Assembly (NCBI RefSeq): GCF_014518425.1
Contig: NZ_JACVCU010000003.1
Coordinates: forward strand, 1 to 64,000
DNA length: 64,000 bases
Direction: 5' to 3'
Source: Terrabacter sp. MAHUQ-38
GTDB lineage: Bacteria; Actinomycetota; Actinomycetes; Actinomycetales; Dermatophilaceae
Position numbers and translations under genes: made by a program. Shown here piece by piece: positions 47,397 through 56,335 of the stretch. How positions within the stretch are numbered: position 1 is the stretch's first letter; the number at the start of each line of letters is the position of its first letter. Below the pieces are notes generated by a model that saw nothing but the letters and a program-made list of their open reading frames with translations, did not search any database and was not told the DNA's origin.

Positions 47397-48295
47397 GCGC
47401 CGTCCCCCTCTCGCTTCCGACCGCGGCGCCTGAGCTGCTCGCGCAGTCCCCGGGCCGGCCGACCGAAGAACTCCGCCAGGACCTCGCCCCGGCTCACGGG
47501 CCGGCCCCGGACGATGGTCAGGTGCTCGACGTTGACGAGCACCGACCGCGCTGCGACGCCGACCTTGCCGCGCAGACCGTGGGCGGCCCGCACCCGGGCG
47601 CGCCACTCCTCGACCCGAGTGCCGCCGAGTGCTGCGACGCGCCACAGGTCGTAGGCCGGGTCGTCGCGGTGGTCCTCGAGGGTGCCGGTGATGACCGAGA
47701 AGCCGAGGCCGGCGTCGAGCCGGTCCACCCAGGCGCGGATGCGGTCGCGCTGGGCCTCGTCGACGGACGTCCAGACGGCCTCGACGTCGAGCGCTGCCTT
47801 GGGGTCCTTCCCACCGCGTGCGGCGTGGAGGAGCAGGAGGGCCGCCTGCGCGTCCCGGGACGGCACCGCGCACTCGACGCCACCGAGCGTCACGGTCGTG
47901 TGGTCGCGCCAGAGCTCGTCGAATGCGGCCTCGGGGTCGGGCCCCGTGCCGGGGAAGATCCGGTGCAGGTCGAGCAGACCGAAGTCCTTGTGCCGCAAGG
48001 TCGCCGAGTGCTCGAAGGAGGAACCGTAGGCGAAGGAGTTGATGAGCTCCCAGCCGTGCCCGCGCAGCTCGTCGAGGAGCAGCCGCACCTGCCCCGGGCG
48101 GGCGAGGACGTCGGCGTCGGAGTAGCCGCGAACCGGCACGAGGGTCGGGTCGAGCGCCGCGCCCTTGACGTGCAGCAGGTCGGCTCCGCAGCGGTCCGCG
48201 ATCCACTGGAGGGAGGCGTGCGCGAAGCCGATCCGAACCTCGAGAGGAACCGACGCCCCCGCTGTCGGGACCTCCGTCGCCTCGTGGGTTGCCAT
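47393..48295 (-). CDS. nucleotidyltransferase-fold protein (PF14907-like)
   Basis: Putative nucleotidyltransferase of about 300 residues. DLLHVKGAALDPTLVPVRGYSDADVLARPGQVRLLLDEL contains the conserved K-G and the D-x-D that stand for the metal site of this uncharacterised family; LRHKDFGLLDLHR follows with further acidic residues. Proteins of this type occur with PqqD and HprK-like genes in lasso-peptide and polysaccharide clusters. An ATG 15 bases upstream is an alternative start. Coupled to PqqD copy 2. Substrate unknown. Confidence 0.65.
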   Translation of the reverse strand: MATHEATEVPTAGASVPLEVRIGFAHASLQWIADRCGADLLHVKGAALDPTLVPVRGYSDADVLARPGQVRLLLDELRGHGWELINSFAYGSSFEHSATLRHKDFGLLDLHRIFPGTGPDPEAAFDELWRDHTTVTLGGVECAVPSRDAQAALLLLHAARGGKDPKAALDVEAVWTSVDEAQRDRIRAWVDRLDAGLGFSVITGTLEDHRDDPAYDLWRVAALGGTRVEEWRARVRAAHGLRGKVGVAARSVLVNVEHLTIVRGRPVSRGEVLAEFFGRPARGLREQLRRRGRKREGDGA

Positions 48296-48362
48296 CGCGC
48301 GAACCCCCATAGACTGCAAGCGGACTGGTCGCTCGCACCTTAACAGCCAGCAGGAGGCGCAC

Positions 48363-49088
48363 GTGCCGCATCGCGATCGTCTCGGGTGGGCCGGTCTGGG
48401 AGTCGTCGCCGGATTCGGTCTCGTCGCGGTCGCGCTGTTCTCGACGCGCACCGACCTCGGCCGCTCGCTCGACGACGCGGTGCGCAGCTGGGTGCTCAAC
48501 ACGCTGCCCGGCTCCTTCCGCCGGGCGCTCAGCGACCTGGTCCGCCCCCTCGTCGTCGTCGCCCTCGCACCCGTCGTCGTCGTGCTCGCCCTGCTCGCCC
48601 TCGTGCGCCGGTCCTGGCGGCGCGCGCTCGCCGGCGTGGTGGTGCCGGTGGCGTCGACCCTGCTGGCACTCGAGGTGCGCGTCCGAGACCTCTTCGGGAT
48701 CGGCGACGACGCCTTCCCGTCCAACCATGCGGCTGCGGGCCTCGGCCTGCTCGTCGGCGTGGCGCTCGCGTGGCCGAGGCCGGTCACCAGGCGCGGCCTC
48801 GTCGCCCTCGCCGCCGCCGGGTTCTGCATCGGGCTCGGCAACGTGTCGTGGTACGCCCACCTCCCCCGCGACGTCGTCGGCAGCTTCCTGCTCGTCGTGT
48901 GCGTCGCCGGGCTCGTGCTCGCCGCGCTCGGTGGCGACTCGCCGAACCTTGCCGACGACGTCATCCCCGTCCGCCCGTCGGTGAAGGCACCCGACGACAC
49001 GGGAGCGACCGGCCCACGATCGGACGCGACGGGGCGGGCGGCCCCGCCCGGGCTTCAGGAGCCGACGGACCGCCAGACCCGCGCGTGA
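48363..49088 (+). CDS. PAP2-superfamily membrane phosphatase
   Basis: Membrane protein of 241 residues, probably a lipid phosphatase such as undecaprenyl-diphosphate phosphatase that recycles the carrier lipid. Motif 2 is PSNH (119-122) rather than PSGH, and motif 3 is WYAHLPRD with His166 and Asp170; motif 1 is weak. About five to six helices are followed by a hydrophilic tail of 50 residues. The GTG start is 67 bases from the divergent nucleotidyltransferase start; the last 34 bases overlap the end of the next, opposed gene. Confidence 0.72.
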   Translation: MPHRDRLGWAGLGVVAGFGLVAVALFSTRTDLGRSLDDAVRSWVLNTLPGSFRRALSDLVRPLVVVALAPVVVVLALLALVRRSWRRALAGVVVPVASTLLALEVRVRDLFGIGDDAFPSNHAAAGLGLLVGVALAWPRPVTRRGLVALAAAGFCIGLGNVSWYAHLPRDVVGSFLLVVCVAGLVLAALGGDSPNLADDVIPVRPSVKAPDDTGATGPRSDATGRAAPPGLQEPTDRQTRA

Positions 49089-50116
49089 CCCTCGGCGCTC
49101 GCCTCCCACGTGAAGCGCCGCGCACGCTCGAGGCCCCTCCGCGCCATGGCCTCGACGTCCGGCCCGCCCGTGAGGACGTCGAGGACTCCCTGCGCCAGCG
49201 CGGCCCCGGTCGGCTCCACGAGCAGGCCTCCGTCACCGACGACCTCCGGCAGCGACGAGCGGTCGGAGGCCACGACGGGGACGCCGGTCGCCATGCCCTC
49301 GAGGGCGGGCAGACCGAACCCCTCGACGAGTGAGGGCACGACGACGACCGACGCGGCGGCATACAGCCCCGGGAGCACGTCGTCGGCGACGCGGCCGACG
49401 AGGCGCACACCCGGCAGCGACCCGAAGAGCTCGGTGCGGCGGGAGTGGGGCGGTCCGGCGAGCACCAGGGTCATGTCGGGACGCGCGGCCTTCACGCGCG
49501 GCCACGCATCGGCGAGTGCAGCGAGGTTCTTCCGCTCGGACGCGCCGCCGGCGGTCAGGACGTACGGCCCGGTGACCCCGAGCCCGGCCAGGACGTCCGG
49601 CGCGAGTGGCCGCGCACCGAAGTAGCGTGCCTCGACCCCGTTCGGCACGACGACCGGGTCGGTGAGGCCGAGCAGCTCGACCGCCTCGGCTGCCGTGAAC
49701 GCCGAAACGCACACGACGGCGGACGCCCGGCGCAGCTCCTCCGCGGCCGCGCGGACCGGCGCCGACTCGTCGGCGTAGCGCCACGCGACGACGTCGTGGA
49801 GCGTGACGACCTCGCGTGGGGCGGGCGGCAGCTCGAGGGCCATCCGGTGCACGAGCCCGGCGCCGGCGTACGCGAGCCGGCCGGCCGCCCCCCGGGCGCG
49901 CGGTGACGCTCCGGTGAGCCAGCCCATGGGCAGGCGTCGGGTGCCCGGCAGCGGCGAGCGCATCGACCGCGCGACGAGCCGTCGCACCTCCCACTGCTCC
50001 CCCGGCGCCGCCAGCGTGTCGAGGGCCGCGTCCGCGCGCGACGTGACATGGCGCTCGTATGCCTGTGCCCCCATGGGTACCGCCGTCGCGGTGGTGACGA
50101 TGGTGAGACGGGGCAC
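49055..50116 (-). CDS. glycosyltransferase family 4
   Basis: GT-B glycosyltransferase, 353 residues. VTLHDVVAWRYADES, VVPNGVEARYF, VLTAGGASERKNLAALADAWPRVK and VPSLVEGFGLPALEGMATGVPVVASD (E-x7-E) are typical. The GTG start (VPRLTIVTTA) is weakly supported. Its end overlaps the PAP2 gene by 34 bases on the other strand. Confidence 0.82.
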   Translation of the reverse strand: MPRLTIVTTATAVPMGAQAYERHVTSRADAALDTLAAPGEQWEVRRLVARSMRSPLPGTRRLPMGWLTGASPRARGAAGRLAYAGAGLVHRMALELPPAPREVVTLHDVVAWRYADESAPVRAAAEELRRASAVVCVSAFTAAEAVELLGLTDPVVVPNGVEARYFGARPLAPDVLAGLGVTGPYVLTAGGASERKNLAALADAWPRVKAARPDMTLVLAGPPHSRRTELFGSLPGVRLVGRVADDVLPGLYAAASVVVVPSLVEGFGLPALEGMATGVPVVASDRSSLPEVVGDGGLLVEPTGAALAQGVLDVLTGGPDVEAMARRGLERARRFTWEASAEGHARVWRSVGS

Positions 50117-50254
50117 GCGTGGGTTCCTGCCTCTCGGGTGCGCTGGGGGTGCTCGGGCGTGCGGTCGGAGTCCGGGACGGAGCCGCCCTCGCATCGTAGG
50201 GTGAGACGGCACGCCGGCCTGTCGACCACGCGTGTCCGATCGAAAGGAGCCGCG

Positions 50255-51523
50255 GTGGGTCGTCGCGTCGCCCTCGTCACCTCGTCCTACCATCCGTACC
50301 TCGGCGGGGTGGAGTCGCACGTGCGTCACCTCGCGCGTGAGCTGCGCAGGACGGGGACCGAGGTCGAGGTGTGGACCGTCGACCGCGGTGAGCACCTCGG
50401 TGTCACGGAGCTCGACGGCACGGTCGTGCGCCACCTCCCCACCCCCATGCCGGCCCGTTCGGCCCGGGCCGTCGCCGGCTTCGCGATTGCCGCGCCGCGC
50501 GCCTGGCACGCCTGGCGGGCGGCCGTGCGCGCCTTCCGGCCCGGGCTGCTGCACGTCCAGTGCTTCGGACCCAACGGGGTGTATGCCGCCGCGCTGGCTC
50601 GCCGGACGGGCATCCCGCTCGTCCTGTCGAGCCACGGCGAGACGTTCACGGACGACCACGACGCATTCGGCACGTCGGCCCTGCTCCGGGAGGGCCTCCG
50701 GCACGCCATCGCGCACGCCGTGGCGACGACGGGCTGCTCCGAGCAGGTCCTCGAGGACCTGCGCCAGCGGTTCGGACTCGTCGGCGGCTCCGTGGTGCCG
50801 AACGGTGTCGGGCCCGTGCCGACGGCCGCGCCCTCCGGCGCGATGCCCGACACCCTCGGCCTGGCTGACGGACCGGTCGTGCTCGGCGTGGGCCGGCTCG
50901 AGGTCATGAAGGGGTTCGACCTGCTCGTCGAGGCGTTCGCCGGGGTCGACGCCGACCTGGGCGCCACGCTCGTGCTCGGTGGCGCCGGCTCGCAGCACGA
51001 GGCGCTGCGGGCTCTCGGCGAGCGGCTCGACCTCGGAAAGCGCCTCCGACTCGTCGGGCCGCTCGACGAGGCCGGGGTCGACGCGTGGATGCGCCGGGCC
51101 GACGTCGTCGTCATGCCGAGCCGCCGCGAGGCCTTCGGGATCGTGGCGCTCGAGGCCTGGCGGGCCGGGGCACCGCTGGTGGCCACGAGCCTGGGTGGGC
51201 CGGCGTCGTTCGTCACCGACGGCGTCGACGGCCTGCTCGTCGACCCGGTCAACACGGGCGCCTTGGCCGACGCCGTCGAGTCGCTGCTCCGCGACCCGCA
51301 GCGACGCGCCGCCCTCGGGGCGGCCGGGCGGACGTCGGCGCGCCGCTACACGTGGTCGGTTGTCGCGGAGGCGTACGAGGCGGTCTACGACGACGTGGAC
51401 TCGCACGTCCGGGCCGCCGACGCGAGCGGGCCGCTCCGCGGCGGGCTGCGTCGGCGCGGGCTGCTGCGGGTCGCGTCGCGGACCCTCAGGCTGGGTGCGG
51501 CTCGTCGGCGGCGCGGGCGGTGA
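50255..51523 (+). CDS. glycosyltransferase family 4
   Basis: GT-B glycosyltransferase, 422 residues. RVALVTSSYHPYLGGVESHVRHLAREL, SSHGETFTDDHDAFG, VVPNGVGPV, VGRLEVMKGFDLLVEAFA and MPSRREAFGIVALEAWRAGAPLVATS are present. AAAGGAG lies at a proper distance before the GTG, so unlike many neighbours it has a normal leader; TAGGGT near 50197 may be its -10. Its 3' end overlaps the flippase gene by 38 bases on the opposite strand. Confidence 0.83.
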   Translation: MGRRVALVTSSYHPYLGGVESHVRHLARELRRTGTEVEVWTVDRGEHLGVTELDGTVVRHLPTPMPARSARAVAGFAIAAPRAWHAWRAAVRAFRPGLLHVQCFGPNGVYAAALARRTGIPLVLSSHGETFTDDHDAFGTSALLREGLRHAIAHAVATTGCSEQVLEDLRQRFGLVGGSVVPNGVGPVPTAAPSGAMPDTLGLADGPVVLGVGRLEVMKGFDLLVEAFAGVDADLGATLVLGGAGSQHEALRALGERLDLGKRLRLVGPLDEAGVDAWMRRADVVVMPSRREAFGIVALEAWRAGAPLVATSLGGPASFVTDGVDGLLVDPVNTGALADAVESLLRDPQRRAALGAAGRTSARRYTWSVVAEAYEAVYDDVDSHVRAADASGPLRGGLRRRGLLRVASRTLRLGAARRRRGR

Positions 51524-53195
51524 GCAGGCCCAGCACGAAGGGACCGAGCCGCCGAGCCGGCCGAGGCAGCGCGCGGATGATCGCGTCGGCATCAGGGACG
51601 GTCAGCCCGGACCTGCTCACGCGCAGCGCCGCGCCGTAGAGCAGGCCACCCACGGCTGCGACACCCACGGCGCGGAGCCACTCGTTGCCCGGGACCGCGT
51701 CGGCGGCGACCATCAGCCCGCCCGCGAGCCCCGCCCCGACGAAGCACGGGATGGCGTCGCGCAGCGCGAGCGAGACCGTGATGCCGAGGCCGCGCAGCTC
51801 CGACCGCGTCATGAGCAGCAGGCTCGTCATGGAGCCTGCGACGTTGGCGATGACGGCGCCCCACACCCCGAGGGTCGGGATGAGCGCGAGGGCGAGCGCG
51901 ACGTCGACGACGAGGGCCACCGACGTGGCCCTGAGCAGGTCTCCCGCCGACAGGCGGGCCGACACGAACGCGGCTACCGGGCTGGCCACCGTGACGAAAC
52001 CGGCTGACACGCCGAGCGCGACCACGACCGGGCCCGCCTCGGCGAACTCCGGGCCGTAGAGGACGGGGACCAGCACCGCGAGGGGCACGACGGCGACGGC
52101 CTCGACGAGCCCGACCACCGTCGCCCCGGCCCGCAGGACGCGTCGGAAGGCGGGGCGTACGGCCTGCGCGTCGACCTCGAGCAGGCCCGAGATGGCCGGC
52201 ACGAGCGGACCGACGAAGGCCTGCGCCGGGGCGAAGACGTGGCCCGCGAGTCCGAAGGCCAGGGCGAACACGCCGACCGCGGCCGGGGCCGCGAGCCAGT
52301 TCATGAAGAAGATCTCGCTGCGCGACATCACGAGGCCGCCGATGACGCTCGCCAGGCCGACGGGCAGGGCGTAGCGCCAGAAACCGATCGGCATGCCCCT
52401 GGGGAGCGCGGGACGCAGCACCGCCGCGCGGTAGGCAGCCGAGATGGGGACGAGGCAGAGCGCGACCGCGACTCCGGTGACGATGAGGCGGATGGTCCAG
52501 ACGGCGTCCGGCGTGCCGACGACGAGCACGACGGCGACGACCGCGACCTGGGTGGCGAGGGAGGTGACGAGGGCGATCTTGGCGCCGTCGGCCGTCTTGT
52601 TCTCGATGGTCAGGCAGGCGACCGCACCGTCGAACGCGGCGGGCACGACGAGGCCGAAGACGATCGCGATGACCATCGCGGTCGGCGGTACGTCAGCGAA
52701 GAGCAGGACGACGAGCGAGAGCACCGGCATGACCACGAGCAGGCGGAACCCCTGTGACTGCGAGAGCAGCCGGGACACGGCGGCCGTGCGCCCAGCTGCG
52801 TGCGCCTTGGCGCCGAACTGGATGACGGCAGAACCGAACCCGGCCGTCAGCATCCGGGAGACGACCTCCATGAGGGCGGTGAGGAAGGCCAGGCGTCCGT
52901 AGTCGGCGGCGCCGAGGACGCGAGCCATGAGGAGGTTGACGAGGAACGCGACGGGGATCGCGATGAAGGTGTGGATCACCGTCCAGACGGCGCCGCGCAC
53001 GGCCCTCTCCTGCAACCCCTCACGGCTCATCGCCCCGGCCGGCTGCGCCTCCAGGTCGTCGACCTGCCGGTTGGGCAGCAGCAGGTCCGCCTCCACCTCC
53101 GCCGCCGCCGTCTCGGGCCCCCCGTCCGGTCGGGCGTCCGGTCGAGCATCGGGGTACGCGTCCGCGCCGCCCTCGTCGGGTCGGTCACTCGCCAC
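51486..53195 (-). CDS. wzx: polysaccharide flippase (Wzx-like, MOP superfamily)
   Basis: Moves lipid-linked repeat units across the membrane. The 569-residue protein has about 55 hydrophilic N-terminal residues with a PDARPDARPDGGP repeat, then about fourteen helices. RVLGAADYGRLAFLTALMEVVSRMLTAGFGSAVIQFGAK and NPVLG-like repeats are typical of the Polysacc_synt family. An internal ATG (MSREGLQERAVRG) could start a shorter form. It overlaps the gene upstream by 11 bases. Confidence 0.82.
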   Translation of the reverse strand: MASDRPDEGGADAYPDARPDARPDGGPETAAAEVEADLLLPNRQVDDLEAQPAGAMSREGLQERAVRGAVWTVIHTFIAIPVAFLVNLLMARVLGAADYGRLAFLTALMEVVSRMLTAGFGSAVIQFGAKAHAAGRTAAVSRLLSQSQGFRLLVVMPVLSLVVLLFADVPPTAMVIAIVFGLVVPAAFDGAVACLTIENKTADGAKIALVTSLATQVAVVAVVLVVGTPDAVWTIRLIVTGVAVALCLVPISAAYRAAVLRPALPRGMPIGFWRYALPVGLASVIGGLVMSRSEIFFMNWLAAPAAVGVFALAFGLAGHVFAPAQAFVGPLVPAISGLLEVDAQAVRPAFRRVLRAGATVVGLVEAVAVVPLAVLVPVLYGPEFAEAGPVVVALGVSAGFVTVASPVAAFVSARLSAGDLLRATSVALVVDVALALALIPTLGVWGAVIANVAGSMTSLLLMTRSELRGLGITVSLALRDAIPCFVGAGLAGGLMVAADAVPGNEWLRAVGVAAVGGLLYGAALRVSRSGLTVPDADAIIRALPRPARRLGPFVLGLLTARAADEPHPA

Positions 53196-54135
53196 GGTCG
53201 ACCCCGTTGACGCGGTCGAGGGCGTCCATCAGCTCTGCGCTGCGCACCGTGTGGACCTTACGGCAGAAGGGCGAGCCGGAGGCCCGGACCTCGGCCAGGT
53301 CCTCGAGTCCGAAGGTGCGGGTCGTGTCGTCCTCGGGCACCCACACGGAGTAGGACACGGGCAGGGGTACGGCCGGTGCGCCGGTGCTCGCCAGGACCGT
53401 CTGGAGAGCGGCCTCGTCGGCGATGACCGAGCGCTCGAAGAGCCGGCGCAGCGGCTTCCCCTCCGCGAGCTCGGCCAGCACCACCCCGAGCCGGACGCGG
53501 TCGACGGCCAGCCACTGCGAGCCCATCCGGACGGGCGGCGTGCCCGGCAGCACGCGGCGCCGGAGCCCGACGTGCGCGCCCCGGCCGCGCTCGACGACCC
53601 GGAGCGAGACGAGTGGCTCCGTCCGGTGCGCGAGAGCCCACAGGGCGCGGCCCGGGAGGCGGCCGGCGCGCAGCAGCGCGTCGAGGTGACGACCGACCGG
53701 TGCCCAGCGGTAGGTGTAGCGCGTCAGCTCGTCGTCGCCGGCGCCGTGGCGCCTCCCCCACGCCGGGGTGTAGTCCAGCGCCCGCGCGGTGCCCTGCCAG
53801 CCCCCGGCTGCGCGGAGCTCGTCCTCCCACGCATCGAGCGGTCTGACGGGGTAGCACTGGCCGGACACGAGGACGAGCAGATCCGGGTCGACGGCCTCGC
53901 GCGCGGCCCGCATCGCCTCGAGGGTCACCTCGACGAGCTCCCACGAGCCCCAGTCCGTCGGGCGGCCGTGGGTGGTCACCCGGACCCGGTCGTCGTCGCT
54001 GACAGGCGCCGGGAAGCGTCGTGCGTCGTGCGTGACGAAGACGGTGGCCCCGGGGCTCGAGCTGAGGATGGCGTGCACGAGCCGGGTGACCTGGTCGGCC
54101 TCGGTGTGGCTGAGGACGACGTATGCCGCGGGCAC
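53185..54135 (-). CDS. GT14-like glycosyltransferase (core-2 branching-enzyme family)
   Basis: Predicted N-acetylglucosaminyl- or xylosyl-type transferase, 316 residues. AYVVLSHTEADQVTRLVHAI, VFVTHDARR, DLLVLVSGQCYPVRPLDAWEDEL and GSQWLAVDR follow the Branch-family pattern (S-G-x-x-Y-P and the W after G-S). The GTG start lies three bases after the stop of the preceding GT2 gene. Such enzymes are less common in bacterial polysaccharide loci than GT4 and GT2. Confidence 0.65.
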   Translation of the reverse strand: MPAAYVVLSHTEADQVTRLVHAILSSSPGATVFVTHDARRFPAPVSDDDRVRVTTHGRPTDWGSWELVEVTLEAMRAAREAVDPDLLVLVSGQCYPVRPLDAWEDELRAAGGWQGTARALDYTPAWGRRHGAGDDELTRYTYRWAPVGRHLDALLRAGRLPGRALWALAHRTEPLVSLRVVERGRGAHVGLRRRVLPGTPPVRMGSQWLAVDRVRLGVVLAELAEGKPLRRLFERSVIADEAALQTVLASTGAPAVPLPVSYSVWVPEDDTTRTFGLEDLAEVRASGSPFCRKVHTVRSAELMDALDRVNGVDRGE

Positions 54136-54138
54136 CGG

Positions 54139-55113
54139 TCAGGCCCGGGCCGTGCGCCGGTCGCCGAGGCGGGTGCGGACTGCCGCGGTGGTGCCGGCGG
54201 CGAGGCCACCGATGGCCGCGGAGGCGTGCAGGGCCCGGCCGCCCACGGCGCGGACCCGCTGGCGCGGGGTGCGGTCGGCGTCGACGACGGCCTTCGCGCC
54301 GTCGACGACGTTGCCGCCCACCTCGCGCAGCGCCACGCCGTAGAAGCGCCGCAGGATCGGCGCCCCCATGCCGAAGGTGTGCGAGAGGAGCACGACGTGG
54401 TTGCGGTGGCCGTAGTAGGTGTAGCGCACGTCGAAGCGGCGCCCCCGGGTGTACGGCGCGGCGACGTGCTCGACGAGGGCCGTCGGCGTGTAGACGATGC
54501 GGTGGCCGGCGCGGCCGAGCCGGAGCATGATGTCGCTCTCCTCGCGCAGGCACGTGCCGGGGAACAGGTCGACGATGCCGCCGATCTGCGCGAGTGCGGA
54601 GCGCCGCACCGACATGTTCGCCCCGAGCACGTGGTCGACGTCGAGGTCGCGGCCGGTGTCTGCGGCGAAGTTGCCGGTGAGAGTGCCGTCGGGCAGGAGC
54701 CGCCCGACGGCATCCAGGCCCTCGTGCTCCTCGCCGGGCCGTCCGTTGCTCGCGCGGCCGCCGACGGCGCCGACGGCCGGGTCTGCGTAGCGGGCGACGA
54801 TGTTCTCGAGCCAGTCCGGCTCGGCGTACGCGTCGTCGTCGATGAAGGCGATGATCTCGGAGCGGGTCTCGGCGACCCCGATGGCGCGCGAGGTCGCGAG
54901 CGTGCCGGGCCCGGCGTCGTTGCGGATGTAGCGCACGCCCGGGAAGTCGGCGACGACGTCGGCCGTGAGGCGGTGCGGCGACGAGTCGACGACGACGACC
55001 TCGTCGGGCGTGAGCGTCTGGCGACCGAGGTGCTCGAGGCAGGTCCGCACGTTGTCCGGGCGGTTGAAGGTCGCGACGACGACGTCGACCGACGGGGACG
55101 GGGCGTCTGGCAT
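54139..55113 (-). CDS. glycosyltransferase family 2
   Basis: GT-A inverting glycosyltransferase, 324 residues. VDVVVATFNRPDNVRTCLEHLGRQTL is the nucleotide-binding start, EIIAFIDDDAYAEPDW carries D-D-D, and GANMSVRRSAL plus FPGTCLREESDIMLRLGRAGHRIVY are the acceptor-side motif (E-E-S-D in place of ED). Specificity unknown. A GATACT -10 lies six bases before the ATG. Confidence 0.83.
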   Translation of the reverse strand: MPDAPSPSVDVVVATFNRPDNVRTCLEHLGRQTLTPDEVVVVDSSPHRLTADVVADFPGVRYIRNDAGPGTLATSRAIGVAETRSEIIAFIDDDAYAEPDWLENIVARYADPAVGAVGGRASNGRPGEEHEGLDAVGRLLPDGTLTGNFAADTGRDLDVDHVLGANMSVRRSALAQIGGIVDLFPGTCLREESDIMLRLGRAGHRIVYTPTALVEHVAAPYTRGRRFDVRYTYYGHRNHVVLLSHTFGMGAPILRRFYGVALREVGGNVVDGAKAVVDADRTPRQRVRAVGGRALHASAAIGGLAAGTTAAVRTRLGDRRTARA

Positions 55114-55119
55114 GGCAGG

Positions 55120-55125
55120 AGTATC
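55120..55125 (-). promoter_or_regulatory. -10 element of the GT2 gene (predicted leaderless)
   Basis: GATACT on the minus strand, six bases before the ATG. Confidence 0.35.
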
Positions 55126-55189
55126 GCATCGGATCTGCGCGTGCGTGGCTGACCGGGAGATCCCGTTTGCCCCGGTGGGCGGCCTGCGG

Positions 55190-56293
55190 TCAGCCGTCCC
55201 AACCCGCGTGCGCGAGCGCCGCCTCGAGGAGGTCTGCGGACGCGTCCCAGGTGTAGCGCTCGGCGTTGCGACGGCCCGCGGCCACGAGCTGTGATCGACG
55301 ACCGGGCCCCTCGAGGACCTCGCGGACCGCCTCGACGATCGCCTCGGGGCGGTCCGGGTCGCACAGCACGGCACCGTCGCCCGCGACCTCGGGCACGGGC
55401 CCGGTGCGCAGCGCGACGACGGGACAGCCGCGGCGCTGGGCCTCGACGACGGGGATGCCGAACCCCTCGTAGACGGAGGGGAAGACGAGCACCGACGCGG
55501 CGTCGTACAGCCACGTGAGCTCGTCGTCGGTGAGCCTCCCGACGAAGGTCGCGTGCGCCCAGCGGGTGCCCCCGGCGTCGGCGAAGACCCGGCCGTCGCC
55601 GCGGGCACCGACGACGATCGAACGCAGGCCCGCCGACTCGAACGCGTCGAGGGCCGGGACGAGGTTCTTGTGCCGGGCGAAGGTCCCGACGCACAGCACC
55701 CACGGCTCGTCGGCGCCGAACAGCGCGTCGGCGTCGGCGCCCAGCGCCGGTCGGACCGGCGTGAACCGGTCGACGTGGTCGCTGCCGTTCGGGACGACGT
55801 CGAGCCGCCCGGCGTCGACGCCCAGCACCGCCACCAGCTCCGCGGCGCTGAAGCGCGACACCGTGAGCACCCGTACCGCGCGTCGTCCCAGCACCCGGTA
55901 CATGGCGCGGTACCACGAGCGGAAGGCTCTGCTGTAGGTCTCGGGATGGCGGAAGACCGAGACGTCGTGGAGGGTGGCCACCTGGCGACGGGCCGCCACC
56001 GGGGCAGGGCCGCCGAGGCTGAGGAGGAGCTCACCGCGGGCCAGCCACGGGAGCACGACCTGCTCGAAGAGCTGCCCGCCGGCCCGCGACTCGCGCACCC
56101 GCGCGGACCCGGCCACCTCGGCCGGCACGGCCGTTCCGCGGGGCACGTGGATCACGATGCGCCCCGGGTGCCGGGCGACGAGTCGCGTCGCCAGCTCGAG
56201 CGCGTAACGCTGCGTGCCCGTGGTGGCCTGCGACAGGAAGCGCCCGTTGAGCGCGAGCTCGCGGCGGCGATGGCCCACACTGACTCTCGGCAC
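55190..56293 (-). CDS. glycosyltransferase family 4
   Basis: GT-B glycosyltransferase, 367 residues. NGRFLSQATTGTQRYALELATRL is the acceptor-domain start of WbdA/mannosyl- or rhamnosyl-type transferases; VATLHDVSVFRHPETYS, VPNGSDHV, VGTFARHKNLVPALDAFE and FPSVYEGFGIPVVEAQRRGCPVVALR follow. GTG start six bases after a TAGATT -10. Specificity unknown. Confidence 0.83.
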   Translation of the reverse strand: MPRVSVGHRRRELALNGRFLSQATTGTQRYALELATRLVARHPGRIVIHVPRGTAVPAEVAGSARVRESRAGGQLFEQVVLPWLARGELLLSLGGPAPVAARRQVATLHDVSVFRHPETYSRAFRSWYRAMYRVLGRRAVRVLTVSRFSAAELVAVLGVDAGRLDVVPNGSDHVDRFTPVRPALGADADALFGADEPWVLCVGTFARHKNLVPALDAFESAGLRSIVVGARGDGRVFADAGGTRWAHATFVGRLTDDELTWLYDAASVLVFPSVYEGFGIPVVEAQRRGCPVVALRTGPVPEVAGDGAVLCDPDRPEAIVEAVREVLEGPGRRSQLVAAGRRNAERYTWDASADLLEAALAHAGWDG

Positions 56294-56299
56294 CTGCCG

Positions 56300-56305
56300 A
56301 ATCTA
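56300..56305 (-). promoter_or_regulatory. -10 element of the GT4 gene at 55.2-56.3 kb (predicted leaderless)
   Basis: TAGATT on the minus strand, six bases before the GTG; divergent from the next glycosyltransferase gene. Confidence 0.45.
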
Positions 56306-56335
56306 GCGTCCAACCCGCCCCGAGGATCGGACACC

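Noticed and set aside
37032-48295. A classical lasso-peptide or PQQ biosynthesis cluster
   Set aside because: No asparagine-synthetase-like cyclase, transglutaminase-like protease, PqqC/PqqE or precursor peptide was found; only PqqD-, HprK- and nucleotidyltransferase-like genes are present.
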